Under the pieces are notes generated by a model, which did not search any database, was not told the DNA's origin, and worked only from the letters and a program-made list of their open reading frames with translations. The translations under genes were made by a program, and so were the position numbers. Of a stretch of DNA of 64,000 bases, positions 20,401-27,937 are shown piece after piece (position 1 is the first letter of the stretch; each line of letters begins with the position of its first letter). This DNA is from Candidatus Gastranaerophilales bacterium. Lineage in GTDB: Bacteria; Cyanobacteriota; Vampirovibrionia; Gastranaerophilales; Gastranaerophilaceae. Where the stretch lies: NCBI GenBank assembly GCA_944324445.1, contig CALUWL010000001.1:33561-97560 (forward strand). The letters are read 5' to 3'.

Positions 20401-20908
20401 AAATGAAAAAAATGAAATAAAAACACGCATGAGCGGATATCAAAATCTTAAAAAAGAAACCTTCCTAGAAGCATATCATGCTATAAATAAAAATTTCAAA
20501 GAAGTATTTGCGCAATTATCGGAAGGCGAAGGAACGCTTGTTTTGGAAAACGAAAACGATCCTTTCTCCGGCGGGCTTACCTTTGAAGCAAATATAAGAG
20601 ATAAGAAAAACCAAAAACTTGCAGGCATGTCAGGCGGAGAAAAATCCCTGACTGCTCTTGCATTTGTTTTTGCAATTCAAAAATATCTGCCCTCGCCATT
20701 TTACGCATTCGATGAAGTCGATATGCACTTGGATGGTCCGAATGTTGAAAGATTGGCAACAATTATTACAAAACAATCAAAAACAGCTCAATTTGTAGTT
20801 GTTTCGCTTAGAAAACCAATGCTTGATAATGCAGACAGAATGATAGGCGTTACACAAAAAGATAAAGGGGTAACAAAAATCTCCGGAATTAAGTTGAAAG
20901 ATGAATAA
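17402..20908 (+). CDS. smc: Chromosome partition/condensation ATPase SMC
   Basis: A 1168-residue SMC, the expected length, which forms the bacterial condensin with ScpA and ScpB. N-terminal Walker A is GPNGSGKS at 31-38 in the canonical opening MYIKEIEIDNFKSFANK. Two long coiled-coil arms flank a hinge around residues 500-660 with GMGSGIE near its start. The C-terminal head has signature MSGGEKS from M1076 and Walker B FYAFDEVDMHLD. It begins the block smc-scpA-scpB and ends in TAATG, overlapping scpA by one base. No Shine-Dalgarno is obvious close to the ATG; the nearest purine run is about 20 bases upstream. Confidence 0.97.
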   Translation: MYIKEIEIDNFKSFANKVTVPLLEGFTAISGPNGSGKSNIIDSVLFALGLTTARTLRSEQGVADLITNHNKRGEASVKVTFGDENGNSANEFSVKRYIKKGKNGVQSNYYYNDKPCTLTQIHLELEKYNISPNSYNVMMQGDVTEITKCSPMERRKIIDEIAGTADFDRKITLAGEQIQSVEDRVANTNILMGEIDNRIEQLKEEREVALKYKKYKDEKTSLENQIQSAKYFDTVRSLELVHQNILAATKEKKELNQKLKEAESRIEDTKIKYDKINAKVKAQGEEKQLEVKKTAEEKKGEIERKKSAIAQVEKTTLDNLKSIESYKNGIEVQKQKIEEFKKAIEEKNLELKKLNKALEDKKAELNKIISEMTGLNKSADEHIQNRNKLRKELEDLKDQETQLIKEQLPLENEYKNNEDKIKSTKETMDKLLNAAKVFENEKDKLNLQIETLENEVKDFKLLQTKTFEELDKTKTQKEDNFYQIQQAQKRIAILDANKNAYKSVGMGSGIETVMRAHIEGVHEPLAQLAEVESEYIDAINVAMGARAFSIVVDDQDTAYKAIQILRSQGRDRASFIPLSIIKKAPVKMALPKEKGVIDFAINLIDFDDKYIDAFYFALGETVVVENETTAKKLAGKYRVVTLEGDITEKSGLITGGARKKNASFFDKSQEKELEKYKKALKNLEESTRDLAQKEKDLERRLDDIRQKHSNALNSLNSARIELKNLISNNEQSADIIQKGKDDLKSLKERNTKLSKELDLFENRHIKLNDKIQKTQEDLEEVEKLIDEGELKKLKEKTNGIEEEIKTIEKSIMTVENDIEKDENQIKFQQSQISTRQTDIEKLTKDNKNLKTEREQFMLEIENVKKELEALEKEIEELGKNLVELQSQRDELQEALLGAKTDKNKIQDNIERLLEQEESYKARRRELEPMLENILKEFEAAGINPKELEQTEVPLEEITSKISKLQKKMEELEPVNMRALTEYDEVMERQNSYKEKVLTLENEKNEIKTRMSGYQNLKKETFLEAYHAINKNFKEVFAQLSEGEGTLVLENENDPFSGGLTFEANIRDKKNQKLAGMSGGEKSLTALAFVFAIQKYLPSPFYAFDEVDMHLDGPNVERLATIITKQSKTAQFVVVSLRKPMLDNADRMIGVTQKDKGVTKISGIKLKDE

Positions 20909-21777
20909 TGACAGAAGCAGTTAGTGAATTTTATTCAAACAATAAGTTAAAATATGATGAAATCAAGGTTCTTGATGGAACAGTAGACTTTGGAAGTAAT
21001 ACCGAATTTATTTCACGTTCAGGTATTAAAAAAGATGTTCAAACAGATGCCATCGAAATCATACTTGACCTTGTAAAAGAAGGAAAACTTGATCCTTGGA
21101 ATATTGATATTGTTGATTTATACGATAAATATATGGCAAGAATATCTCAATTAAAACAAGATAACTTGCGCTCTGTCGGAAAAGCAATTCTTTTTTCTTC
21201 CACTCTTTTAAAAATAAAATCCGACATTCTGCAAGGGATTTCGATTAACGATTTTGATCCTGAACCTTTGGATTATTTTGAAGACGATAACTTTGAAGCA
21301 GACTATGAGCAGATGCAAATTCCGACAAATAATGTTGTATCATTTGACGAAGTCCTTCAAAGACGTACATCTGTCCGCTTAAACAGAAAAAGAAACGTAA
21401 CCTTAAAAGATTTAATCAGACATATTCAATTTTACGAAGATTTAGAAAAAAAATATGCAATCAAAAACGCACTTGATAGAAAAGAACGCCGAGTAAGAAA
21501 CTACTCAACTCTTAAAGCAGCGGAAATAAAAGAGCTTGCACATGATGAATATGTTGAAGAAGTTGTTGAAAAAATGAGGCAAAATTTATGCCAAATTTTA
21601 TCAAGGGAAGAAAATATAGAACTTAGAGAATTATGTCTTCTTGGTTTCGACAGAAGCTCCGCTTTTATTGCGCTTTTATTTTTAGCTCGTGAAGAAGAAT
21701 ATGAAATCAAGCAAAAAGAATTTTACGGCAAGTTATATGTCCAAAAAGCAGACAAAAATGAGGTTGAAATAGAATAA
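20908..21777 (+). CDS. scpA: Segregation and condensation protein A
   Basis: A 289-residue kleisin that bridges the SMC heads. The N-terminal region has the family pattern DAIEIILDLVKEGKLDPWNI (canonical LDLLLxLI..KLDI), and the C-terminal winged-helix region (about 210-280) has LCLLGFDRSSAFIALLFLA before the final strands. An acidic linker, with E/D-rich segments around 112-130, joins them. It has one-base TAATG overlaps with smc before it and scpB after it, so the three condensin subunits are translationally coupled in the order SMC-ScpA-ScpB. Confidence 0.93.
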   Translation: MTEAVSEFYSNNKLKYDEIKVLDGTVDFGSNTEFISRSGIKKDVQTDAIEIILDLVKEGKLDPWNIDIVDLYDKYMARISQLKQDNLRSVGKAILFSSTLLKIKSDILQGISINDFDPEPLDYFEDDNFEADYEQMQIPTNNVVSFDEVLQRRTSVRLNRKRNVTLKDLIRHIQFYEDLEKKYAIKNALDRKERRVRNYSTLKAAEIKELAHDEYVEEVVEKMRQNLCQILSREENIELRELCLLGFDRSSAFIALLFLAREEEYEIKQKEFYGKLYVQKADKNEVEIE

Positions 21778-22289
21778 TGGAAATGGAAACCCTAAAAGCA
21801 AAAGTTGAAGCTGTTTTATTTATAACTTCAAAAGCAATGCAGCCTAATGAAATAGCTGAAATACTTCAATTTGATGAAGAAAAAGTAACCGAAGCGCTAT
21901 TGGATTTAATGTTCGATTATTCATCAAGAAACGGCGCGCTTGAAATTGATGATGAAGATGGCTACATTATTCAAGTTAAAGCAGAACACATGGATATAGT
22001 TGAAAAGCTTTGCCCGGTTGAGCTAAAACCGTCTGTACTAAAAACTTTAACTGTAATTGCTCTTAAAGAACCCATAAGACAAACCACTTTAAAAGAGCTG
22101 CGCTCAAACGCTTATGAGCATATTGCGGAATTATTGGAACAAGGATTAATTTCAAAAACAAAAGACAAAAACGGAAGAAGTTTTAATATTAGGACAACAA
22201 AAAAATTTCAGGAGTATTTTAAATTAAAAGGGGATATAAAAGCTTTAGTTAAAAAGCTTGATGCAGCAGAAGACCTTAAAAATTTATGA
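21777..22289 (+). CDS. scpB: Segregation and condensation protein B
   Basis: A 170-residue ScpB with two winged-helix domains that dimerises and binds the kleisin ScpA. The N-terminal domain begins LKAKVEAVLFITSKAMQPNE, and the second carries LKTLTVIALKEPIRQTTLKE and the beta-wing LISKTKDKNGRS. The length is slightly below that of B. subtilis ScpB (about 197). The start overlaps the scpA stop by one base, and the end overlaps the start of the following ribonucleotide reductase homologue by four bases (ATGA). Confidence 0.93.
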   Translation: MEMETLKAKVEAVLFITSKAMQPNEIAEILQFDEEKVTEALLDLMFDYSSRNGALEIDDEDGYIIQVKAEHMDIVEKLCPVELKPSVLKTLTVIALKEPIRQTTLKELRSNAYEHIAELLEQGLISKTKDKNGRSFNIRTTKKFQEYFKLKGDIKALVKKLDAAEDLKNL

Positions 22290-23632
22290 AAATAGAAAAA
22301 ATCACTCCAAAAATTTTTAAACAAAATAAATTCAACAAAAAAAATACTGATATAACTTTTTTAAAGTCCGATAAATTGCTATCCGAAGGGCTTTATATAA
22401 ATTTTTATTCGGAAGCATTTAAAAAAGATATAAATTTTTTGCCTTTAATTGAGCGCAATATAGCTAACAAAAACGAAAATAGCGAAGCTTTTTTTAATAG
22501 AATAGCATCGTATTTTTTCAATAAACCTGAAGATAAAACGATTTTTTTAAATTATCTAAAAAACGGTTATATTTCTTTTTCAACATCGGCTTATAAAGGT
22601 ATTACAACATCTAAAAAACCTTTTAGTGCAATAGGAATAGAACTTGATTGCAATAAAACAATTGTAGAGCACCTTGCAAATCTTGAAAAAATTATAAAAA
22701 ATGAGCAGGGCGTAGGGATTAATTTTTCAAAATTTGAAAACCCAACTGATACAATAAAACAAATTAATTCATATTTTTTATTTCGACAAAAAGAAAACGA
22801 TTTAAAAAGACCTCCTGCAGGAATTGCCCTTTTAAATATTGATAATCCTGAAATTCTTGAATTTATAAAATTAAAAGATGAAGAAAATTACAGCACTTGG
22901 TGCTTTGATTTATCTGTTATATTACCCGATGATTTTATTCAAAAGGTTGATAACAATGAAACAATTACTTTAACAAACGGCAAAAAAGTTGCAGCAAAAG
23001 AAATTTATAATACACTTTTAAATTCAATGCTAAAAAAAGGAGAGCCGGGGGTTATTTTTTCAAATGATAAAAATTATATCTGCGATTCTTGCGCTGCAGC
23101 ACCATTAAAGCCAAACGAGGGTTTGACATTGGCGCACATTAACCTTGCAAAATTTTATGATAAAAACAAAAATTCAATTGATACGGATAAATTAAATAAT
23201 GCTGCCAGATACTTATCTATTGCGCTTTCTAAATTGGATAATAACGGTTATATCGGTGTATTAGGTTATCAAGAACTTTTAGATAAAATGAATTTGCAAT
23301 ACGGTAAAAATGAGGCTAATAAAATATTAGACCTTATGTTAAAAATAATAAAAGAGCAAACTTCAAAATTCAATCTTAAAATGTCAATTGCCCCCACAGG
23401 GACAATCTCAAGAATTTTAAAAACCACGCCTGCTATCGAACCTAATAAAAATAGACCTATAAGTTACGATGATGAACTTAATACTATGAAAACAGCTCAA
23501 AAATATCTTGAAGGAAATATCTCAAAAACAATTCAATTAAATAAAGATGCAACTCCTAAAGATATTGACTATATTTTAAGAAAAGCTCAAGAATATAAAT
23601 TAAGAGGTTTAACTGTTTTTAAAGCTCAATAA
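22286..23632 (+). CDS. Degenerate class II ribonucleotide reductase homologue
   Basis: A 448-residue protein clearly related to adenosylcobalamin-dependent (class II, NrdJ-type) ribonucleotide reductase: GVGINFSKF, PEILEFIKLKDEEN, INLAKF and the C-terminal APTGTIS...TTPAIEPN block are recognisable. The loop around the thiyl cysteine aligns without gaps to the family pattern NPCGEQPLPPYGACNLGSIN. There, Cys269 is kept, but the catalytic Asn becomes Asp267, the catalytic Glu becomes Ala271, and the redox cysteine becomes Leu280. The partner redox cysteine in SACFVLP is Ile116. No ATP cone and no C-terminal CxxC tail are present, so it is much shorter than working enzymes. It probably does not reduce ribonucleotides by the known mechanism; a regulatory or nucleotide-binding role is inference. 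It is coupled to scpB by an ATGA overlap and overlaps the opposite gene by 14 bases at the 3' end. Confidence 0.8.
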   Translation: MKIEKITPKIFKQNKFNKKNTDITFLKSDKLLSEGLYINFYSEAFKKDINFLPLIERNIANKNENSEAFFNRIASYFFNKPEDKTIFLNYLKNGYISFSTSAYKGITTSKKPFSAIGIELDCNKTIVEHLANLEKIIKNEQGVGINFSKFENPTDTIKQINSYFLFRQKENDLKRPPAGIALLNIDNPEILEFIKLKDEENYSTWCFDLSVILPDDFIQKVDNNETITLTNGKKVAAKEIYNTLLNSMLKKGEPGVIFSNDKNYICDSCAAAPLKPNEGLTLAHINLAKFYDKNKNSIDTDKLNNAARYLSIALSKLDNNGYIGVLGYQELLDKMNLQYGKNEANKILDLMLKIIKEQTSKFNLKMSIAPTGTISRILKTTPAIEPNKNRPISYDDELNTMKTAQKYLEGNISKTIQLNKDATPKDIDYILRKAQEYKLRGLTVFKAQ

Positions 23633-24761
23633 AATCTTTCATATCTAATTTTAAAAGATTTTTTATTTCATCAATTGCAATTGTTTTTGCAAAAACAATT
23701 GCAAAAACAGGATTTTTCTTAGCATCAATTTTTCTTATTTCAAGAGGATTTTTAATATTATTTAGATATTTTTCAAAATCAATTCCCTTGATTTTAATCT
23801 TATCAATCTCAGACGGGATATCTGCCATGGTGAAATAAAAATAAGAATTATCAACATTAGATAAAATCTTATCCCAATCGGGCTTTAATTTTTTAAAATA
23901 ATATTCATAAACATTAATCCCCCAAGCAAAATAAGCAATATCCGTTATACACCAGCCGCAAAACCTTAAAGGATTAATTTCAATTGGAATTATTTGTTCA
24001 TTATTTGCCCTTAATTCAAGATGAAAAGGAAAATTCTTAAATCCGAGGCAAGCCCCAATTTTATCCAAAACCGCAGTAAACTTATCAAGATATTTTTGAA
24101 TAATTTCTTTGGATGTGAAATAAACTCTATCTGATACATCATTTTCATCAAAAAACGGATGCTTAAATATATTCAATATTGTTGCTTTACCATTTTCATC
24201 AAAATAAGCATCAAGCGCGTATTCATCGCCCTCAATCATTTCTTCAATTATAAATTCACTGAAATTAACAACGCTTTTAGGAAAAATTCCTTCAACTTTT
24301 TTTATTTCGTCTTTTACTAATTGAACAACTTTTTGCCATTCGTTTATATTTTTAACAGGATAAACCCCAAAACTCAAAAACCCGACCGAAGGTTTTAAAA
24401 TAAGAGGATATTTAAGATTTGAAGGATTAATTGAATCAATTTCTTCTAGTGATATTTTTCTAAAATAAAAATCAGGATAAATTTCTTTTAAATATTCTCT
24501 GAATAATACTTTATTTTTACTTATTTTTATATACTTTGAAACATCAAATGAAGGAAATTTTTCTAAAATCCAATCAGTTGAATTTTCCGAATTTGAATAA
24601 AACAATTCGTTATTTGACATCTTTAGCGCTTCATTTTCACTTAACAAAAATTTTTTATCCAAAAATTCAATTGAAACATTATTTTCCAGAACCGAAAAAT
24701 TATTTTTCTGAATTGTTTCAACTAAAAAATCCGATACATAAGGTTTTTCTAATATAATCAT
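23619..24761 (-). CDS. ATP-grasp domain protein of unknown substrate
   Basis: A 380-residue ATP-grasp-fold protein. The family joins a carboxylate to an amine, thiol or similar group via an acylphosphate. Visible elements: the ATP-binding beta-strand lysine in YPLILKPSVGFLSFGVYPV, the hinge region FIIEEMIEGDEYALDAYF, and the metal-binding end HLELR...IPIEINPLRFCGWC with Glu and Asn ligands. The N-terminal 110 residues form the pre-ATP-grasp domain. The substrate cannot be assigned; amino-acid or peptide ligases and carnosine-synthase-like enzymes share this layout. Its ribosome site AGGA (24770-24773) lies inside the 3' arm of a 15-bp hairpin. It lies downstream of the HD-GYP gene on the same strand, and its 3' end runs 14 bases into the ribonucleotide reductase homologue. 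Confidence 0.75.
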   Translation of the reverse strand: MIILEKPYVSDFLVETIQKNNFSVLENNVSIEFLDKKFLLSENEALKMSNNELFYSNSENSTDWILEKFPSFDVSKYIKISKNKVLFREYLKEIYPDFYFRKISLEEIDSINPSNLKYPLILKPSVGFLSFGVYPVKNINEWQKVVQLVKDEIKKVEGIFPKSVVNFSEFIIEEMIEGDEYALDAYFDENGKATILNIFKHPFFDENDVSDRVYFTSKEIIQKYLDKFTAVLDKIGACLGFKNFPFHLELRANNEQIIPIEINPLRFCGWCITDIAYFAWGINVYEYYFKKLKPDWDKILSNVDNSYFYFTMADIPSEIDKIKIKGIDFEKYLNNIKNPLEIRKIDAKKNPVFAIVFAKTIAIDEIKNLLKLDMKDFIEL

Positions 24762-24763
24762 AA

Positions 24764-24802
24764 ATAAAATCCTGATATAAACTTCTCATATCAGGATTTT
24801 AT
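24764..24802 (-). terminator. Hairpin between HD-GYP and ATP-grasp genes, covering a ribosome site
   Basis: A perfect 15-bp inverted repeat (24764-24778 with 24788-24802) and a nine-base loop lie 13 bases after the HD-GYP stop. Read on the minus strand the hairpin ends in ATTTTATTT, as in an intrinsic terminator. Its 3' arm contains AGGA, eight bases from the ATP-grasp ATG, so the same fold would also hide that gene's ribosome site in read-through RNA. Confidence 0.7.
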
Positions 24803-24815
24803 CATAAAATATAAA

Positions 24816-26099
24816 TTATTTTTTAATTTCAATTAATACATCAACAATTTTAGGATCCCATTTTATTCCGGATTCTTTTTTGATAATTTCCAGTGCTTCT
24901 TTATTTGATAGCGCTTTTCTGTGGGCTCTATCTTGAGTTAAGGCACAATATGCACCTGCAAGAGCAATTATTCTTGAACCCAAAGGAATAGAATTTCCTT
25001 TTAATCCCTCAGGGAAACCTTTTCCATTGTATCTTTCTTCCTGATAATTAATATACGGGACAACTTCCGACATAAAATTAATATTCATCAACAAATCAAC
25101 CCCGACATTAGGATGATTTTTAAGCTCGTTCCACTCTGCATCGGTTAATTTGTCTTTTTTAGTAAACAATTCTTCAGATAAAGTAATTTTACCTATATTT
25201 TGCAATAAACCTGCATAATATATTAAATCTGTTGTTTTTTCATTTAAACCTAAATGCTCACAAATTTCTCTTGATAAATTAGCGCATTCATTAGAATGTG
25301 AACGTTTGTATTGACCTTTTAAATCAGCTGCATAGGCTAATTTTTCAACAAATGTCTGCTGTTGATCGCCAAGATCACCAATGATTGCCGTTAATTGTGC
25401 TCTTAAGTTTTGCAATTCCAAAGTTGAAACACTATCCAATGCAACCAAGCGTTTAACTTCATCAATAAGCTTTTGAAGCCCCATAGAAGTTACAAACAAG
25501 CCGGCCATGTTTTGAATTAAATCTGCATATTCAAATTCCAAAGGACGTTCAACTTTTCTTATAATTTCAATTACACCAATGCATTCGAAGTTATTTTTCA
25601 TAGGAAAAATTGAAAATTGCAGTTCGTCTTTTTCAAAACAATATTCTTCTTCTTTTTGCATAACTTCTTGAATGTAATCAGTTATATTATCATTTGAAAG
25701 TTCTTCATCGGATGAACCTGCATGGCGCAAGGGCTCGCCTTTTTTAGCAAGAAAGATATTGCATTCAACCAAATTCAACATTAATTTTATTGTTTTTGCA
25801 ATTGAATTATAGATAACAAAATCTTCATTATTTTCAAAACCCAACAAACTCAATGTATTATCGATTGAATATATCGAAATAAGTTCATTTAATTGAGCTT
25901 TAAGGCTTTCTCTTTTATCTTTTTCTTTTGCCTTTTTGGAGATTTTTTCAACAAGTTCGGGGTTAATTAACTGTTCCGTAAAAAAATCACCTAAAAAAAA
26001 AAAAAAAATCTCTTCTAAAGGGTCATCTTCAAGAAGATTTATATTTCTGGTGTAAACCGAAGCATCACTATTTGCCTTCTGTTTTTTTGTTTTACTCAT
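24816..26099 (-). CDS. GAF-like plus degenerate HD-GYP domain protein
   Basis: A 427-residue cytoplasmic protein. Residues about 85-215 look like a GAF sensor domain; a helix then leads to an HD-GYP domain (about 240-425), the fold of cyclic-di-GMP phosphodiesterases. Several family positions are kept: the first histidine (KRSHSNECANLS), NHPNVGVDLL and RIIALAGAYCALTQDR (family DxxDAL region). The HD metal pair is Gln300-Asn301 (LLQNIGKI), the HHE triplet reads YQE, and GYP reads GFP. The active site therefore appears unable to hold its metals, so a binding or regulatory role is likelier than catalysis. The gene carries a run of 16 T (minus strand) early in the frame, encoding IFFFFL near residue 33. 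No membrane anchor is seen apart from this phenylalanine run. Confidence 0.85.
   Translation of the reverse strand: MSKTKKQKANSDASVYTRNINLLEDDPLEEIFFFFLGDFFTEQLINPELVEKISKKAKEKDKRESLKAQLNELISIYSIDNTLSLLGFENNEDFVIYNSIAKTIKLMLNLVECNIFLAKKGEPLRHAGSSDEELSNDNITDYIQEVMQKEEEYCFEKDELQFSIFPMKNNFECIGVIEIIRKVERPLEFEYADLIQNMAGLFVTSMGLQKLIDEVKRLVALDSVSTLELQNLRAQLTAIIGDLGDQQQTFVEKLAYAADLKGQYKRSHSNECANLSREICEHLGLNEKTTDLIYYAGLLQNIGKITLSEELFTKKDKLTDAEWNELKNHPNVGVDLLMNINFMSEVVPYINYQEERYNGKGFPEGLKGNSIPLGSRIIALAGAYCALTQDRAHRKALSNKEALEIIKKESGIKWDPKIVDVLIEIKK
25993..26008. repeat. Sixteen-base A/T homopolymer inside a coding frame
   Basis: An uninterrupted A16 (T16 on the coding strand) about 90 bases into the GAF/HD-GYP gene. 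One base of gain or loss would shift the frame near residue 35. It is the longest single-base run I noticed in the window. It may be a slippage (phase-variation or transcriptional-slippage) site; assembly error in run length is also possible, although the frame is open as given. Confidence 0.9.
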
Positions 26100-26175
26100 A
26101 AATACCCAATCCTGTGCCGTTCATATTTTTGTTTACGGCATATTTTTTTAAAACTGAAGTATTTTTTTAAAAAAA

Positions 26176-26204
26176 TTATACATTAGTTAATATATTTTTA
26201 TACT
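26176..26204 (+). promoter_or_regulatory. Possible promoter of metX-metW
   Basis: TTATAC (26176-26181), a 17-base spacer and TATACT (26199-26204) precede metX by 26 bases. The -35 matches consensus at only three positions. The upstream 130 bases show no SAM-riboswitch-like fold that I can recognise. Confidence 0.35.
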
Positions 26205-26230
26205 TTTGTTATAGATGATAAAATAAAAAT

Positions 26231-27325
26231 ATGGGAATAGAAAATTACGCAGAAACAAAATTTTATAAATTAAACGAACCAATTGCGCTAAAATGCGGAA
26301 AATCTCTTGAAAATATTCAAATAGCCTATCAAACATACGGCAAGTTAAACGACAATAAAGATAATGCGATTTTAGTACTGCACGCTCTAACAGGAAGCGC
26401 TCACGCTGCTTTTATAAACAAAAAAACAAACAAAAAAGGCTGGTGGGATGATATGATAGGTCCCAACAAAGCTTTTGATACAAACAAATTTTTTATAATC
26501 TCAACAAACGTATTAGGCGGCTGCTACGGAACAACGGGTCCAACTTCAATTAACCCCAAAACCAATAAACCCTATGCTCTTGATTTTCCTGTTGTAACCA
26601 TAGAAGATATGGTTAATGTTCAAAAGAAATTAATAGATTACTTTGGAATTAAAAAATTAATCGTTGCAGGCGGCTCTATGGGCGGAATGCAAGCCCTTGA
26701 ATGGTCAATATCATACCCTGAAAATGTTAAATCTACGATTTTAATTGCAACAGCAGCAAGACTCAACGCTCAATCAATTGCTTTTAACGCGGTTGCAAGA
26801 AACGCTATTTTAACAGACAAAAATTTTAATAACGGGAACTATTACAAAAAAGAACCCCCTGCCTCAGGGCTTGCCATTGCAAGAATGGTAGGACACATAA
26901 CGTATTTATGCGAAGAAGCAATGTATAAAAAATTCGGAAGAGAATTCAAAGAAACGCCAAGCTTCGATTTTGGAATAGATTTTCAGGTTGAAAGTTATCT
27001 TGAACACCAAGGAAGAATCTTTGTTGACAGGTTTGATGCCAACAGTTACTTATATATAACAAAAGCTCTGGATTATTACGATCCGATTAAAACACACGGC
27101 AGCCTTGAAAATGCGCTGAAAAACAGTCAATCAAACTTTCTAATTATTTCATTTTCAACAGATTGGCTTTTTACAACCGCTCAATCAAAACAAATTGTAA
27201 GCACTTTAATTAAATTAAATAAAAACGTATCTTTTGTTGAACTTGAAAGCAAATGCGGACATGATGCTTTTCTTTTAGAGTTTGAAAAACAGACAAAAAT
27301 TATAAAAAGTTTTTTAGGAGAATAA
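26231..27325 (+). CDS. metX: Homoserine O-acetyltransferase MetX
   Basis: A 364-residue alpha/beta-hydrolase-fold enzyme that acetylates (in some lineages succinylates) L-homoserine, the first dedicated step of methionine synthesis. Family signatures are GWWDDMIGP, TNVLGGCYGTTGP and the nucleophile elbow GGSMGG. The inferred catalytic triad is Ser149 (GGSMGG), Asp311 (STDWLF) and His344 (CGHDAF), in the standard order. metW begins at the very next base after the stop, the widespread metXW arrangement. No ribosome site is obvious upstream of the ATG, and the predicted transcription start is only about 20 bases away. Confidence 0.95.
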   Translation: MGIENYAETKFYKLNEPIALKCGKSLENIQIAYQTYGKLNDNKDNAILVLHALTGSAHAAFINKKTNKKGWWDDMIGPNKAFDTNKFFIISTNVLGGCYGTTGPTSINPKTNKPYALDFPVVTIEDMVNVQKKLIDYFGIKKLIVAGGSMGGMQALEWSISYPENVKSTILIATAARLNAQSIAFNAVARNAILTDKNFNNGNYYKKEPPASGLAIARMVGHITYLCEEAMYKKFGREFKETPSFDFGIDFQVESYLEHQGRIFVDRFDANSYLYITKALDYYDPIKTHGSLENALKNSQSNFLIISFSTDWLFTTAQSKQIVSTLIKLNKNVSFVELESKCGHDAFLLEFEKQTKIIKSFLGE

Positions 27326-27937
27326 ATGACAACTAAAGAATTTAATCTAAATTATAAAATCGTATGCAGCTTGATTTCAAATAATTCAAGGGTTTTAGAC
27401 CTTGGCTGCGGCGATGGCAAATTGTTAAAAATCCTAAAAAATGAAAAAAATGTTAAAGGCCTCGGAGTTGAAATTAACCAAGATAGCGTGCTCGAGGCTC
27501 TTCAAAAAGGCTTGAATATTGTTCAAGGAGATTTAGACAAGGGTTTAGAGGAATTTCAGGATAAAAGTTTTGATTTTGCAATTTTAAATCAAACATTGCA
27601 ATCAACCAAAAACCCTGAATTTGTCATATATGAAATGTTGAGAGTTGCTAAAAAATGTATTGTATCATTTCCTAATTTTGCATATTGGAAAGTCAGATTC
27701 TATCTTTTTTTAAAAGGCAAAATGCCAAAATCTAAAGTACTGCCTTATGAATGGTATGATACACCAAATGTACATTTGCTTACTATAAGTGATTTTTTTG
27801 AATTTTGCAAAAAAAGAAATATATCAATTGAAAAATCTGTTTACCTTACCAAAAGAAAATCCAGAAGCGGTTTTTTGATTAGAAATATTGCTAACTTTTT
27901 TTCAGAAGAGGCAATATTTGTAATATCAAAAAATTAA
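27326..27937 (+). CDS. metW: MetW-like methyltransferase-fold protein
   Basis: A 203-residue class I SAM-binding-fold protein with motif I VLDLGCGDG, GVEINQD, the FDFAILNQTLQ segment and SFPNFAYWKVR, all characteristic of MetW. In other bacteria MetW is required with MetX for full homoserine acetyltransferase activity. It directly abuts metX, consistent with that partnership. A perfect 26-base AT palindrome follows the stop. Nothing in the sequence departs from the family. Confidence 0.93.
   Translation: MTTKEFNLNYKIVCSLISNNSRVLDLGCGDGKLLKILKNEKNVKGLGVEINQDSVLEALQKGLNIVQGDLDKGLEEFQDKSFDFAILNQTLQSTKNPEFVIYEMLRVAKKCIVSFPNFAYWKVRFYLFLKGKMPKSKVLPYEWYDTPNVHLLTISDFFEFCKKRNISIEKSVYLTKRKSRSGFLIRNIANFFSEEAIFVISKN

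Noticed and set aside
24536..24757. Plus-strand frame inside the ATP-grasp gene
   Set aside because: It is a shadow of the minus-strand coding sequence with no ribosome site and biased hydrophobic codons from AT-rich antisense.
26100..26230. Possible SAM riboswitch before metX
   Set aside because: The 130 bases are AT-rich with no visible multi-helix junction or conserved SAM-box elements.
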